Shown in pieces: positions 54,292 through 61,867 of a stretch of DNA of 64,000 nucleotides. The first letter of the stretch is position 1. Every line of letters begins with the position of its first letter. Under the pieces are notes generated by a model. The model searched no databases. It was not told the DNA's origin and saw nothing but the letters and a program-made list of their open reading frames with translations. Both the position numbers and the translations under genes were made by a program. The stretch is from the NCBI GenBank assembly GCA_030824515.1, contig JAVBXN010000014.1, positions 1-64,000 of the forward strand, in the 5' to 3' direction. The DNA is from Pelobacter sp. Its GTDB lineage: Bacteria; Desulfobacterota; Desulfuromonadia; Geobacterales; Pseudopelobacteraceae.

Positions 54292-55119
54292 GTGTATCTT
54301 TCAATCGGCAGGATATTCGTAAGTACATTTGTCCTCATTGCTCTAACCGTTACAGTTGCCTGGGGCGGCCTGACCTACAACGGCTCATCGACCATTGGCA
54401 AGGGTTTTATGCAGGTTGGGGCTGTCGATCAGTTCAGTAAAATTACCGGCATCAGATTCACCACCGTTTTGAATGATGGTACCGGTAAAGGTCTCAAGGC
54501 TCTATTGGATAAAAAAGTTCCGTTGGCTGGTGCCTCTCGACCTTTGAAACAGGAAGAAAAAGACCATGGATTGGTACCAACTGCTATTGGATACGATGCA
54601 ATTGCTGTTTTCGTTCATAGGGACAATCCGATCAAAAACCTTACAAAGGCTCAGTTAAAGGGAATATTTACCGGTAGAATCCGCAACTGGAAAGAGGTAG
54701 GCGGCAACGATGCTCCGATTGTTCCCAACACTGAATTATTAGCCGGTAAACGTGCCACGATCGAGATGTTTCAGGAAATGATTCTTGATGGAGAAAAATA
54801 TGGGGCAGGTTTCAAGCAGATCGACCTGCCGAGGGACCAGATAATTGAAGTATCGAATCAAAAAAACGGCATCGCTTCTGCCAGCAGGGGCTTGCTGGTG
54901 GCCACGAGCCAGGAGATGAGAAGTCGAGTCAAAGTCATCAAGATCGATGGTTTGAATCCGACACCAACAAATGCACGATCAGGCAGTTATCCGATCTCGC
55001 GATCCCTGTACATGGTAACATTGGGAGAACCATCGGGCGAGGCGAAAACATTCATGGATTATACTTTGTCGTCTGCCGGCCAGGAAATAATGAAGAGAAA
55101 CTTTGTAGCAGTCAAATAA
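54292..55119 (+). CDS. PstS-like oxyanion-binding protein
   Basis: 275 residues from a GTG at 54292 with GGAGG 7 bases before it. Signal peptide (FVLIALTVTVAWG), then LTYNGSSTIGKGF, NDGTGKGLKALLDKK, the ASRPLKQEE and AIAVFVHRDNPIKNLTKAQLKGIFTGRIRNWKEVGG segments typical of PstS relatives. A TTGACA box at 54206-54211 may be its -35, but no good -10 follows. No transport genes are next to it. In this setting it may bind phosphate, selenite, tellurite or arsenate; the ligand cannot be told from sequence. Confidence 0.85.
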   Translation: MYLSIGRIFVSTFVLIALTVTVAWGGLTYNGSSTIGKGFMQVGAVDQFSKITGIRFTTVLNDGTGKGLKALLDKKVPLAGASRPLKQEEKDHGLVPTAIGYDAIAVFVHRDNPIKNLTKAQLKGIFTGRIRNWKEVGGNDAPIVPNTELLAGKRATIEMFQEMILDGEKYGAGFKQIDLPRDQIIEVSNQKNGIASASRGLLVATSQEMRSRVKVIKIDGLNPTPTNARSGSYPISRSLYMVTLGEPSGEAKTFMDYTLSSAGQEIMKRNFVAVK

Positions 55120-55173
55120 TAGTGAATTATTGAAACTTGAAACAAATCAGTGTGAAGTAAGGGGTTGTGCTAT

Positions 55174-55218
55174 ATGGAATCCATATAACTGAAAACCCTG
55201 GTGGAGGATAGAAGCTTG
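55174..55218 (+). pseudogene. Remnant of the 5' end of a LysR-type gene
   Basis: Reads MESI-stop-LKTLVED, an almost exact copy of the first residues MESVYLKTLVEV of the LysR gene at 57527, and the bases just upstream (GCTATAT-GGAATC) also match. The copy has an in-frame TAA and ends after about 12 codons. It is probably the scar of a duplication or replacement. Confidence 0.6.
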
Positions 55219-55233
55219 AGATGCATGATTAAG

Positions 55234-55269
55234 AAAAAACGCCTCCGGGAGGCATCGGAGGCGTTTTTT
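55234..55269. terminator. Bidirectional terminator
   Basis: Six A, stem CGCCTCCG (55240-55247), 8-nt loop, CGGAGGCG (55256-55263), six T. Works for both strands and separates the PstS-like gene from the convergent ExtJ-like gene. Confidence 0.92.
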
Positions 55270-55291
55270 CCGAGGGATGATAAAAAGCGGA

Positions 55292-55573
55292 TCAGCACCC
55301 CTGCATGTCATTTACCTTATCAACCTTGACGGTTTCACCCGTTTTCAGATCTGTCGGCTTATTGGCTTTGATCGTAATGGTTTTGCCGTCCATGGCAGTT
55401 ATTTTACCGGCCTTCCCGTTGATCTTTACGCTGGCGCCCTTCTTCAGTTTTGCGGTATCAGACATCTCAACGGCAATCTTGTCGTCGCTGACGGACTTTA
55501 CAGTGCCTTCGGCTGCAAAAGCGGCGGTGGCGGAAAACAGGGTCAGGGCTAATAACAGTGCGACTTTCTTCAT
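55292..55573 (-). CDS. extJ: Small exported beta-rich protein (ExtJ-like)
   Basis: 93 residues from the ATG at 55573, which follows an AAGGAGAA site and starts a clean signal peptide (KKVALLLALTLFSATAAFA). The mature part is a short OB/SH3-like pattern of alternating Val/Lys (EGTVKSVSDDKIAVEMSD, GKAGKITAMDGKTITIK) ending in a lone Cys (MQGC). It resembles the small ExtJ proteins of Geobacter ext operons by size, pattern and Cys end. Function unknown. Second-to-last in a minus-strand run that starts with the porin. Confidence 0.6.
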   Translation of the reverse strand: MKKVALLLALTLFSATAAFAAEGTVKSVSDDKIAVEMSDTAKLKKGASVKINGKAGKITAMDGKTITIKANKPTDLKTGETVKVDKVNDMQGC

Positions 55574-55603
55574 ACGTATTCTCCTTATCTCATGGTTCAT
55601 TTG

Positions 55604-55942
55604 TTAGTCGGGAATCGGCTTGGCATTCCACTTGACGCGGACGCCGGACTTCTTTTCCTGTACCTTGTCCGTTGCCTTGATTTCGTTTTTTGGTTGTGAA
55701 GCCTGGGGCTCTTGAAGTGTCTCCTGCTTTGCTGAAGTTGGCGAATCCTCCGCTCTGATTGACTGCTGCTGAGGTGCTGCTCCGGAGACAAACTGCCACG
55801 AATTGATCCCCTGGCTCGGCTCATCCAGGACAACTGTCTGGGTTTTACCGGAACGGTAGGTGATCACCAGTGAATCGGCCTGGCAGATGCCGTTGGAAAT
55901 CAAAATCAGTACTATTGCGGAGAGGACTGACACACGGTTCAT
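55604..55942 (-). CDS. Hypothetical exported protein
   Basis: 112 residues. Signal peptide (VLSAIVLILISNGICQA), then SLVITYRSGKTQTVVLDEPSQGINSWQFV, a motif common in small Geobacter exported proteins, followed by a low-complexity Gln/Ser/Lys tail. AAGGAGT site upstream. It lies between the ExtJ-like and porin genes on the same strand. No family function is recognised. Confidence 0.75.
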   Translation of the reverse strand: MNRVSVLSAIVLILISNGICQADSLVITYRSGKTQTVVLDEPSQGINSWQFVSGAAPQQQSIRAEDSPTSAKQETLQEPQASQPKNEIKATDKVQEKKSGVRVKWNAKPIPD

Positions 55943-56000
55943 GGATTGACTCCTTCAAAGCAGAATTAGTGCCGCAAATCCGTTCGACACCCGATTTTAG

Positions 56001-57380
56001 CTAGAATACCACCTGTAGCATCATGCGGAAAGTATCGAATGTTTTTACGTTGGCAAGTGCCGCCATGCCGCCCACAGGCAGTGACGTAGGCTGATTGAAA
56101 TCGGTCTTCAGGAATTCGCCGGTAAACCTGACCCTGTTGTCACCGGAAATGTAGTAGTTGATGCCGCCGCCGTACTGGTTGATGATCTGGTGGTTCTTGC
56201 CCAGCAATCTGGCAAACTCCCAGTACTCATAGAGTGCGTAAGGCTGTATCTTGCCGACCTTACCAACGCTAAAGGGCAGGATATAGGCCAGCTTGCCGTA
56301 ACCGCCTTCCTTCTGGCCGTTCATACCGGCAACCACGGCCAGATGATCACCGACCGAGGTGTTGGTCTTGTAGGCGTCCTCAAAGTCTGTTTTCAGATAC
56401 TGGCCGGTTACTGTAATTACACCGGCGGGGAGCTTCTGTTCATACATCATGTCAATGGCATAGGCGGTATAGTCTACCGTCTCCGAATTGGTAACAGCTG
56501 AACCGTACGTGTTGTTGGCAGGGTTGGCGGCCGGGGCTGTCGTTACGTTTTTGTAGGCTGCATCGGGCTGGTAGGCCATGCCGAAGCCGATGTTCAGGAC
56601 GTTTTTCTCGCCGAAGTAGGTACCCTGGTAACCGGAGCCGCCTTCTGAATCCAAAAAGTCGTATGTGATACGGCCGACGTATTCCAGCATGGTCTTGGGA
56701 GCGTTCGATGATATGTAGGTTTTTCCGTCCAGAGGATTCTGTACCGCCGACGAACCTTCACGCCCCTGAAAGACACCGGCATAGTATGTCAGCTTGTCTT
56801 CGAAAAACCGGCCGTAGGCCACGCCGCCCAGATCGCGGCTGAACTTGGCCGGTGACGCGCCATAGGCGCTGTAGACGAACATGGAGCGGTCCTGGGACAG
56901 GGGGGCAAAGCAGTCATCCAGGTTGGCACGGGTAAGAGGTATCTTGGTCAGACCGACTTTCAGGTTGAAAGCCGGATGCAAATTGGCAATGGCATAGGCG
57001 TCAATGATGCGTATATCCCGGTCATTCCAATCGATGTCCTGGGCGGAAAGCCCGTAAAGAACCGGGTTCTTGGTGGTTCCGGTATTGCCGCAGGTCTGAA
57101 ACTTGTAGCCCCAGGTGTCATCCAGCATACCGGTCATCCCCATGCGGTTGCGCATGAAGTGGATATCGGTACGGCTGTCTTCTCCCTTGCTGCCTCCGCC
57201 ATAGTCGGTGTTTTCCACATATATCTGGCCTTTCAGGTCAATCTGCAGAAAACCTCCGTCTTCGCCGAACTCAATGCGGGGGCCTGCCTGTGCCTGTGAT
57301 ACAAAACAGACACTCAACAGAAGTGCCGAACCTGTTGCTACCGTCTTGTAACTACGTGAAAACACCGGTTCCTTCAGCAT
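56001..57380 (-). CDS. extI: Outer-membrane porin (ExtI-like, phosphate-selective-porin type)
   Basis: 459 residues. Signal peptide ending QAQAG, and beta-barrel features throughout: alternating aromatic and polar strands and a C-terminal phenylalanine after MMLQVV. The pattern RIEFGEDGGFLQIDLKGQIYVEN at the start and LKVGLTKIPLTRANL is that of OprO/OprP-like porins. Two cysteines (TCGN and DDCFAP) are unusual for a porin. It probably lets an oxyanion such as selenite or tellurite into the periplasm for the cytochrome system. It is divergent from the LysR gene. Confidence 0.82.
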   Translation of the reverse strand: MLKEPVFSRSYKTVATGSALLLSVCFVSQAQAGPRIEFGEDGGFLQIDLKGQIYVENTDYGGGSKGEDSRTDIHFMRNRMGMTGMLDDTWGYKFQTCGNTGTTKNPVLYGLSAQDIDWNDRDIRIIDAYAIANLHPAFNLKVGLTKIPLTRANLDDCFAPLSQDRSMFVYSAYGASPAKFSRDLGGVAYGRFFEDKLTYYAGVFQGREGSSAVQNPLDGKTYISSNAPKTMLEYVGRITYDFLDSEGGSGYQGTYFGEKNVLNIGFGMAYQPDAAYKNVTTAPAANPANNTYGSAVTNSETVDYTAYAIDMMYEQKLPAGVITVTGQYLKTDFEDAYKTNTSVGDHLAVVAGMNGQKEGGYGKLAYILPFSVGKVGKIQPYALYEYWEFARLLGKNHQIINQYGGGINYYISGDNRVRFTGEFLKTDFNQPTSLPVGGMAALANVKTFDTFRMMLQVVF

Positions 57381-57395
57381 GAAAAATCTCCTTTC

Positions 57396-57414
57396 GTCGA
57401 GCTATTGTCTCGAC
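57396..57414. promoter_or_regulatory. Inverted repeat in the porin/LysR divergent region
   Basis: GTCGAG-N7-CTCGAC within the porin leader, 16 bp upstream of its start. A second loose dyad TTTG-N7-CAAA lies near 57480-57494. The 146-bp gap is the expected location of LysR binding sites, but neither dyad can be assigned with confidence. Confidence 0.35.
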
Positions 57415-57526
57415 CGTACGAGAGCGTTAATGAATCTGTTGTCAATCGTACCGGTTTTCATGTAAAAGAAAATTGAAAGTTTGTTATAGTCAAATCACAG
57501 TTTGAAATAAACGGAAAGCGCTATAT

Positions 57527-58441
57527 ATGGAATCTGTATACCTGAAGACATTGGTAGAGGTCGTAAAAGCGGGAAGCATCTCCAAGGCCGCCGATGTGCT
57601 TTGTGTTACCCAACCGGCGGTTACTCGCCGCATCAAGTTCATTGAAGAACAGTATGGATACCCGCTCCTTGATCGAGACGGTCATGTTTTTATCCCTACC
57701 GATGCCGGCAAGCTGGTGTATGAAAAAGCCGAGAAGATGCTTGCCATCGAGCGGGAATTGCTTGCCGGGCTTAAATCAATTCACGAAAAGAAAAGTATCG
57801 CATTCATCTGTACTCCAACCTTCGGAGTCGTTCACCTGCCGACAATCATGCGGGAGTTCATGATGGAATATAACGATCTGGCGGATCTGTCCTTCATGTT
57901 TGACATGCCGGGAAAAATTGTCGACGCCATGCGGGATGGTATGTATGACCTGGCCGTTCTGGAGCATTGCGAGTGTTTTGATTTCTCTGACATGTCAACG
58001 ATCGCGTTGCCGGGAGACGACATGATCTTTGCCAGTTCGTCCGCACTTGCACTTTCAGGCGGCGTCATCGATGCCGACGACCTGTTTGCACAGACAGTTT
58101 TCGTTCGCAAGGAGGGTTGTTGTTCCAGAACACTTCTGGAAGCCAATCTTCGGGAGATAGGCCGAACTTTGTCAGATTTCAGAAGTTTTGTGGTTGTTGA
58201 CGATCTGCATATGATTGTTCAAGCGACACGCGATGGGCAAGGCATCTCCTTTCTGTCGCGAGAACTTGTACAGGACCAGATAGAAGCGGGCCAACTTCGT
58301 GAACACCTTATCAACGGTTTCAGGCACCATCGCAACAGGACTCTGATCATCCATGGTGATCATCAAAACAAAAAATCGCCTCTCAACTATTTTGTTGCCA
58401 TACTAAATACCCGCTTTGGGTTGCCCACCAATAAAAAATGA
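57527..58441 (+). CDS. LysR-family transcriptional regulator
   Basis: 304 residues. N-terminal winged helix-turn-helix (YLKTLVEVVKAGSISKAADVLCVTQPAVTRRIKFIEE) and a C-terminal LysR substrate-binding domain. It resembles CysB/CysL-like members in the length and in the VFIPTDAGKLVYEKAEKML linker. Divergent from the porin gene, which it likely controls. A perfect 16-bp palindrome (58439-58454) begins in its stop codon. Confidence 0.92.
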   Translation: MESVYLKTLVEVVKAGSISKAADVLCVTQPAVTRRIKFIEEQYGYPLLDRDGHVFIPTDAGKLVYEKAEKMLAIERELLAGLKSIHEKKSIAFICTPTFGVVHLPTIMREFMMEYNDLADLSFMFDMPGKIVDAMRDGMYDLAVLEHCECFDFSDMSTIALPGDDMIFASSSALALSGGVIDADDLFAQTVFVRKEGCCSRTLLEANLREIGRTLSDFRSFVVVDDLHMIVQATRDGQGISFLSRELVQDQIEAGQLREHLINGFRHHRNRTLIIHGDHQNKKSPLNYFVAILNTRFGLPTNKK

Positions 58442-58482
58442 ACTGATCAGTTCACACATCTGCAGGCTGTAACATGCAAACA

Positions 58483-58518
58483 CTGGGAAGTTCAATGTGG
58501 AATTCCCAGCATTTTATT
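58483..58518 (+). terminator. Likely terminator of the LysR gene
   Basis: CTGGGAA (58483-58489) pairs with TTCCCAG (58503-58509), with three inner pairs after a bulge, followed by CATTTTATT. Confidence 0.6.
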
Positions 58519-58638
58519 CACTCCATGATCAATCTGCCTGCAAACCCATGCTACACTCCGCTAAGTGGCAATGCTATCCCTATCCCATTTCCAAATCACG
58601 TGCATTCCAGGAAACGCCTCTGCTCTTAGAAAAATCAT

Positions 58639-58679
58639 TTGACAACAGACCGACGCAAAGACTATATGAGTATATAGTC
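58639..58679 (+). promoter_or_regulatory. Promoter and operator of the second arsR operon
   Basis: TTGACA (58639-58644), then CTATAT at 17 bp or TATATG at 18 bp spacing. The inverted repeat GACTATAT-gagt-ATATAGTC (58660-58679, 8-bp perfect arms) covers the -10 and the start of transcription. It is a different sequence from the ATATCCGC operators of the first arsR. Confidence 0.8.
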
Positions 58680-58700
58680 ATTCACTTGAAAAGGATTTTT

Positions 58701-59015
58701 ATGAGAGATTTGATTGAATATCGCGCGGAAATACTGAAAGCCCTGGGCCAGCCAACCCGATTGAAAATAATCGATTTCCTGCGCGATGGCGAACGCTGCG
58801 TCTGTGAAATATTCCCCGCCATCGCCGAGGAGCAGTCCAATACCTCCCGGCACCTGAACATGATGCTGTCGGCCGGGGTTCTTTCCCGCCGCAAGGACGG
58901 ACTGAAGATCTATTACGCAATCAAGCATCCCGAGATCCTGGAGGTGATGGATATCGTCACCCGGATCGTGAAACAGGACATAACCGGACGGCATCGCCTC
59001 TTGAAGGCGGCCTGA
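58701..59015 (+). CDS. arsR: ArsR-family repressor (second copy)
   Basis: 104 residues from the ATG at 58701, preceded by AAAAGGA; an extension to 58497 would cross the promoter and terminator and is rejected. Winged helix with ERCVCEIFPAI, the CVC arsenite site on helix 3, and SNTSRHLNMMLSAGVLSRRKDG. First gene of a long operon; probably autoregulates through the operator that overlaps its promoter. Only moderately similar to the arsR at 40193. Confidence 0.92.
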   Translation: MRDLIEYRAEILKALGQPTRLKIIDFLRDGERCVCEIFPAIAEEQSNTSRHLNMMLSAGVLSRRKDGLKIYYAIKHPEILEVMDIVTRIVKQDITGRHRLLKAA

Positions 59016-59042
59016 TCGTAACCTGCAAAAGGAGCCTAAACC

Positions 59043-59429
59043 ATGAAAGACCTGACCATAGAATGGCGGCATTATGACAAGGCAGGCGCAACCTGCGATC
59101 GCTGTGCAACCACAGGCGCAGCGGTCAAAAAAGTCATTTCCGGTTTGAGTGCTGAATTGGAGGAGAAGGGTTTTGCTGTCACTTTCACGGAAACCCTGCT
59201 CCCCGAAGAACTCATGGCCCAATCGAACATGCTCCTGTTGAACGGAGTCCCACTGGAGCAGATCCTGGACAATGCGGCCGTGAATGAAAACAGCTGTGCG
59301 TCCTGTTCATGCCTGACCGGGACGGACACCAGTTGCCGTACGGTTGAATATCAGGGCGCTACCTACGAGGAGATTCCCGAAGAACTGATCCTCAAGGCAA
59401 TCCGGACAGTAGTGGCTTCAGATATTTAG
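59043..59429 (+). CDS. DUF2703 protein
   Basis: 128 residues, cytoplasmic. Family start LTIEWRHYDKAGATCDRCATTG with a CxxC pair, and a second Cys cluster CASCSCLTGTD...C. DUF2703 proteins recur next to arsR and permease genes in anaerobes; the cysteines suggest binding of arsenic(III) or a metal, though the role is not established. 27 bp after arsR. Confidence 0.88.
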   Translation: MKDLTIEWRHYDKAGATCDRCATTGAAVKKVISGLSAELEEKGFAVTFTETLLPEELMAQSNMLLLNGVPLEQILDNAAVNENSCASCSCLTGTDTSCRTVEYQGATYEEIPEELILKAIRTVVASDI

Positions 59430-59482
59430 TAATTTTTTTGTCTCATTAAGTGAGTATTCAATCAGTCACTCATGGAGTTTAC

Positions 59483-60430
59483 GTGCTGAAAAACTTTGCC
59501 GACTACATTGTCTTCACCCTGATTGGGCTGGTTCCCGGTTCACGTTCGGGCGAATCCCTGAACTTCTTCATCTACGACACACTGAAGATTTTCCTGCTGC
59601 TCACCACGATCATCTTCGTGGTGGCGATCATCCGCAGCTCCTTTCCTCCGGAGCGGACCAAGCGCATCCTCTCCCATAAGCGGGAGTATATCGGCAACGT
59701 AATGGCTGCCTTGTTGGGAATTGTCACGCCCTTCTGCTCCTGTTCGGCGGTGCCGCTGTTCATCGGTTTTGTCGAGTCTGGCGTGCCGCTGGGGGTAACC
59801 TTCTCGTTTCTGATCTCCTCTCCCATGGTCAATGAGGTGGCCCTGATCATGCTCTGGGGCATGTTCGGCTGGAAAATCGCGCTGATCTACATCGGGTCCG
59901 GCCTGCTGGTGGCGATTTTTGCCGGTATCATCATCGGGAAGCTGAAGATGGAGAAGTATGTCCAGGACTACGTCTGGGAGATGCAGGTCGGCAACAGCGA
60001 GATCAAGGTCATGACTTTTCGTGAAAAGATCGATTACGCACGGGAATACACCCTGGGCCTTTTGAAAAAGATCTGGCCCTATGTGGTGGTCGGGGTCGGC
60101 ATCGGTGCCTTCATCCATGGCTATGTGCCGCAGGATTTTCTGGCCAGATGGGCCGGCCGCGACAATCCCTTTGCCGTGCCGATAGCAGTGGCGCTGGGCG
60201 TGCCGCTTTACAGCAACGCCGCCGGAGTTATCCCCATCGTTCAGGCACTGACCGCCAAGGGGATGGCCATCGGCACTGTTTTGGCCTTCATGATGGCGGT
60301 AACCGCCCTGTCACTGCCCGAGGCGATCATCCTGAAGAACGTCTTGAAGAACCGGCTGTTGGCGGTGTTTTTCGGGATTGTAGCAACGGCGATTGTCTGC
60401 GTCGGCTATCTGTTTAACGCAATTCTTTAA
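59483..60430 (+). CDS. arsP: ArsP-like permease (DUF318 family)
   Basis: About 315 residues from a GTG at 59483 with TGGAG just upstream; the frame also has a GTG at 59450 but no ribosome site there. Eight or so membrane helices in two halves. The motif TPFCSCSAVPLFIGF is typical of DUF318/ArsP permeases, which export trivalent organoarsenicals, and SPMVNEVALIMLWG is the matching second element. The same fold also serves thiol or metal export. Context with arsR, DUF2703 and a methyltransferase favours methylated arsenic export. Confidence 0.85.
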   Translation: MLKNFADYIVFTLIGLVPGSRSGESLNFFIYDTLKIFLLLTTIIFVVAIIRSSFPPERTKRILSHKREYIGNVMAALLGIVTPFCSCSAVPLFIGFVESGVPLGVTFSFLISSPMVNEVALIMLWGMFGWKIALIYIGSGLLVAIFAGIIIGKLKMEKYVQDYVWEMQVGNSEIKVMTFREKIDYAREYTLGLLKKIWPYVVVGVGIGAFIHGYVPQDFLARWAGRDNPFAVPIAVALGVPLYSNAAGVIPIVQALTAKGMAIGTVLAFMMAVTALSLPEAIILKNVLKNRLLAVFFGIVATAIVCVGYLFNAIL

Positions 60431-60440
60431 GGTCGTAAAA

Positions 60441-60620
60441 ATGTGTCCAGAAATTGATAACAAAATAACCAGTAAATTCCAGATCGCCATTGCCCTGACT
60501 GCCGTAACCCTGCTGGCCGAAGTGATTGGCGGATTCTGGACTAACTCGCTGGCGTTGTTGTCCGATGCCGCCCACGTCTTTAATCACAAGCCACGAGTTG
60601 CCTGTGTGCATGCACATTAA
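60441..60620 (+). pseudogene. Truncated cation diffusion facilitator gene
   Basis: A 59-codon frame. Residues ~10-48 (KFQIAIALTAVTLLAEV then IGGFWTNSLALLSDAAHVF) are the first membrane helices of a CzcD/ZitB-type cation efflux protein, including the metal-site SDAAH. The similarity stops abruptly and the frame ends 11 codons later. About 240 residues of the family are missing, so it is a remnant. Confidence 0.8.
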
Positions 60621-60656
60621 CGTTGTTGGACACAACACTACGAAGGAGGAATAACC

Positions 60657-61019
60657 ATGTCAGGAAAAAAAGGATTCATGCTCTGCGTCTGCCAGGGGAC
60701 CTGTCCCAGTTTTACCAAGATGGATATTTTCGGCGTGTTATCGGATGTTCGCCGCGAAAAGCTGTTCGATTACGTATGTCTTCATCCACAGCTTTGTGTC
60801 GGTGACGGTGAGGAGTTTATGAAAGTTCTTCTTTCAGGAGGCGAGACGGATAAGCTCTATATCGCCGCCTGTGACCCGCATATGCAGATCAAGATGTTCC
60901 GTGATGCCTTTGACGCGTCCGGTTTTGACAAGGACAACTATTTCGCTCTTGATATCCGCAACAAATCAACCGAAGAGGCGGTTGCCGCCATCAAGGAGCT
61001 TGCGACCAACAACCCTTGA
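60657..61019 (+). CDS. HdrA-like small Cys protein
   Basis: 120 residues. CVCQGTCPSF at the start, then a CLHPQLCVGDGEEFMKVLL segment and YIAACDPHMQIKMFRDAF, followed by ALDIRNKSTEEAV. This is the pattern of the N-terminal domain of heterodisulfide-reductase subunit A, but stands alone without the FAD domain. It is followed 13 bp later by a ferredoxin gene. The pair probably forms a small electron-transfer module. Function unknown. Confidence 0.7.
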   Translation: MSGKKGFMLCVCQGTCPSFTKMDIFGVLSDVRREKLFDYVCLHPQLCVGDGEEFMKVLLSGGETDKLYIAACDPHMQIKMFRDAFDASGFDKDNYFALDIRNKSTEEAVAAIKELATNNP

Positions 61020-61032
61020 GAGGAGGCAGACC

Positions 61033-61302
61033 ATGAGCGAGTGGCGAGGAATACCCCGAGAAGAAATTCCCTGGTTTCCGACGATTCATGAAGAAAAATG
61101 TATCGGCTGCCAGGAATGTATAACTATCTGCAAAAATGGAGTGCTGGCCTTTGATGAACCAAGCCGGAAATCAAAGGTGGTGAATCCGTACAACTGCGTG
61201 GTCGAGTGCCGCACATGCGCCCGCCTGTGCCCGGCCGATGCGATCAGCTTTCCAGAGGCAGCGGAGTTTACAGCGTTTATCAATGCCAGGTTGTCGGTTT
61301 AA
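61033..61302 (+). CDS. Ferredoxin with two [4Fe-4S] sites
   Basis: 89 residues from the ATG at 61033, preceded by a strong GAGGAGG site; a longer frame from 60871 lies within the previous gene and is rejected. Motifs CIGCQECITIC and CVVECRTCARLCP, the second with an extra residue between the first two Cys. Partner to the HdrA-like protein upstream. Confidence 0.9.
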   Translation: MSEWRGIPREEIPWFPTIHEEKCIGCQECITICKNGVLAFDEPSRKSKVVNPYNCVVECRTCARLCPADAISFPEAAEFTAFINARLSV

Positions 61303-61480
61303 GAGCAGATCGCACAAGCAGAAAATGAGACTTTGCCTGATCAATGCAATTTACAACAGTACATTGGTCAATATTCATAATCATTCACACTGTCTTCACA
61401 GTATTTTCAACATGGTGGTGTACAGTTAAGCTAACGGGGCATGACCACCCCACACAAACCACACAATGGAGGATACAACC

Positions 61481-61789
61481 ATGAAAACCATCATCACGAC
61501 CGTAGCTGTGACACTTGCCTTTGCAATGACCTTTGCTCTTGCCGAGGCCCGGCCGTACCGCTGGGCCGGTAACCAGGGGAATACAGCAGGTTGGCAGCTG
61601 ATGACCCCTGCGGAACGAACCGAGCATCAGGCCAAACTGCGCAGTTTCACCGAGTATGAAGCATGCAAGGAGTATGTGGATGGTCACCACAAGCAGATGG
61701 AAGAGCGCGCCAGGGAAAAAGGGGTTGCCGTCCCGGTCATGCGGCGGAATCCCTGCGACACCATGAAGGCCAGAGGGGTGCTCAAGTAG
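61481..61789 (+). CDS. Small exported protein of unknown function
   Basis: 102 residues from the ATG at 61481 (GGAGG upstream). Signal peptide (TTVAVTLAFAMTFALA). Mature part WQLMTPAERTEHQAKLRSFTEYEACKEY with two cysteines (EACKEY and NPCDTMK) and His-rich HHKQMEERA; the same pattern appears in small periplasmic proteins near metal-resistance genes, without a known role. Within the second arsR operon; a 178-bp gap precedes it. Confidence 0.75.
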   Translation: MKTIITTVAVTLAFAMTFALAEARPYRWAGNQGNTAGWQLMTPAERTEHQAKLRSFTEYEACKEYVDGHHKQMEERAREKGVAVPVMRRNPCDTMKARGVLK

Positions 61790-61867
61790 ATGTTGTCAAG
61801 CTGGCAAATATCGGGTGGTCTTCACGTCTCTTAGACTGGAGACCACCCATCCGCTGAGAGGCAAACC

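Noticed and set aside
58497..58700. N-terminal extension of the second ArsR
   Set aside because: It runs through the LysR terminator, promoter and operator, has no ribosome site, and the family begins at MRDLIEYRAE.
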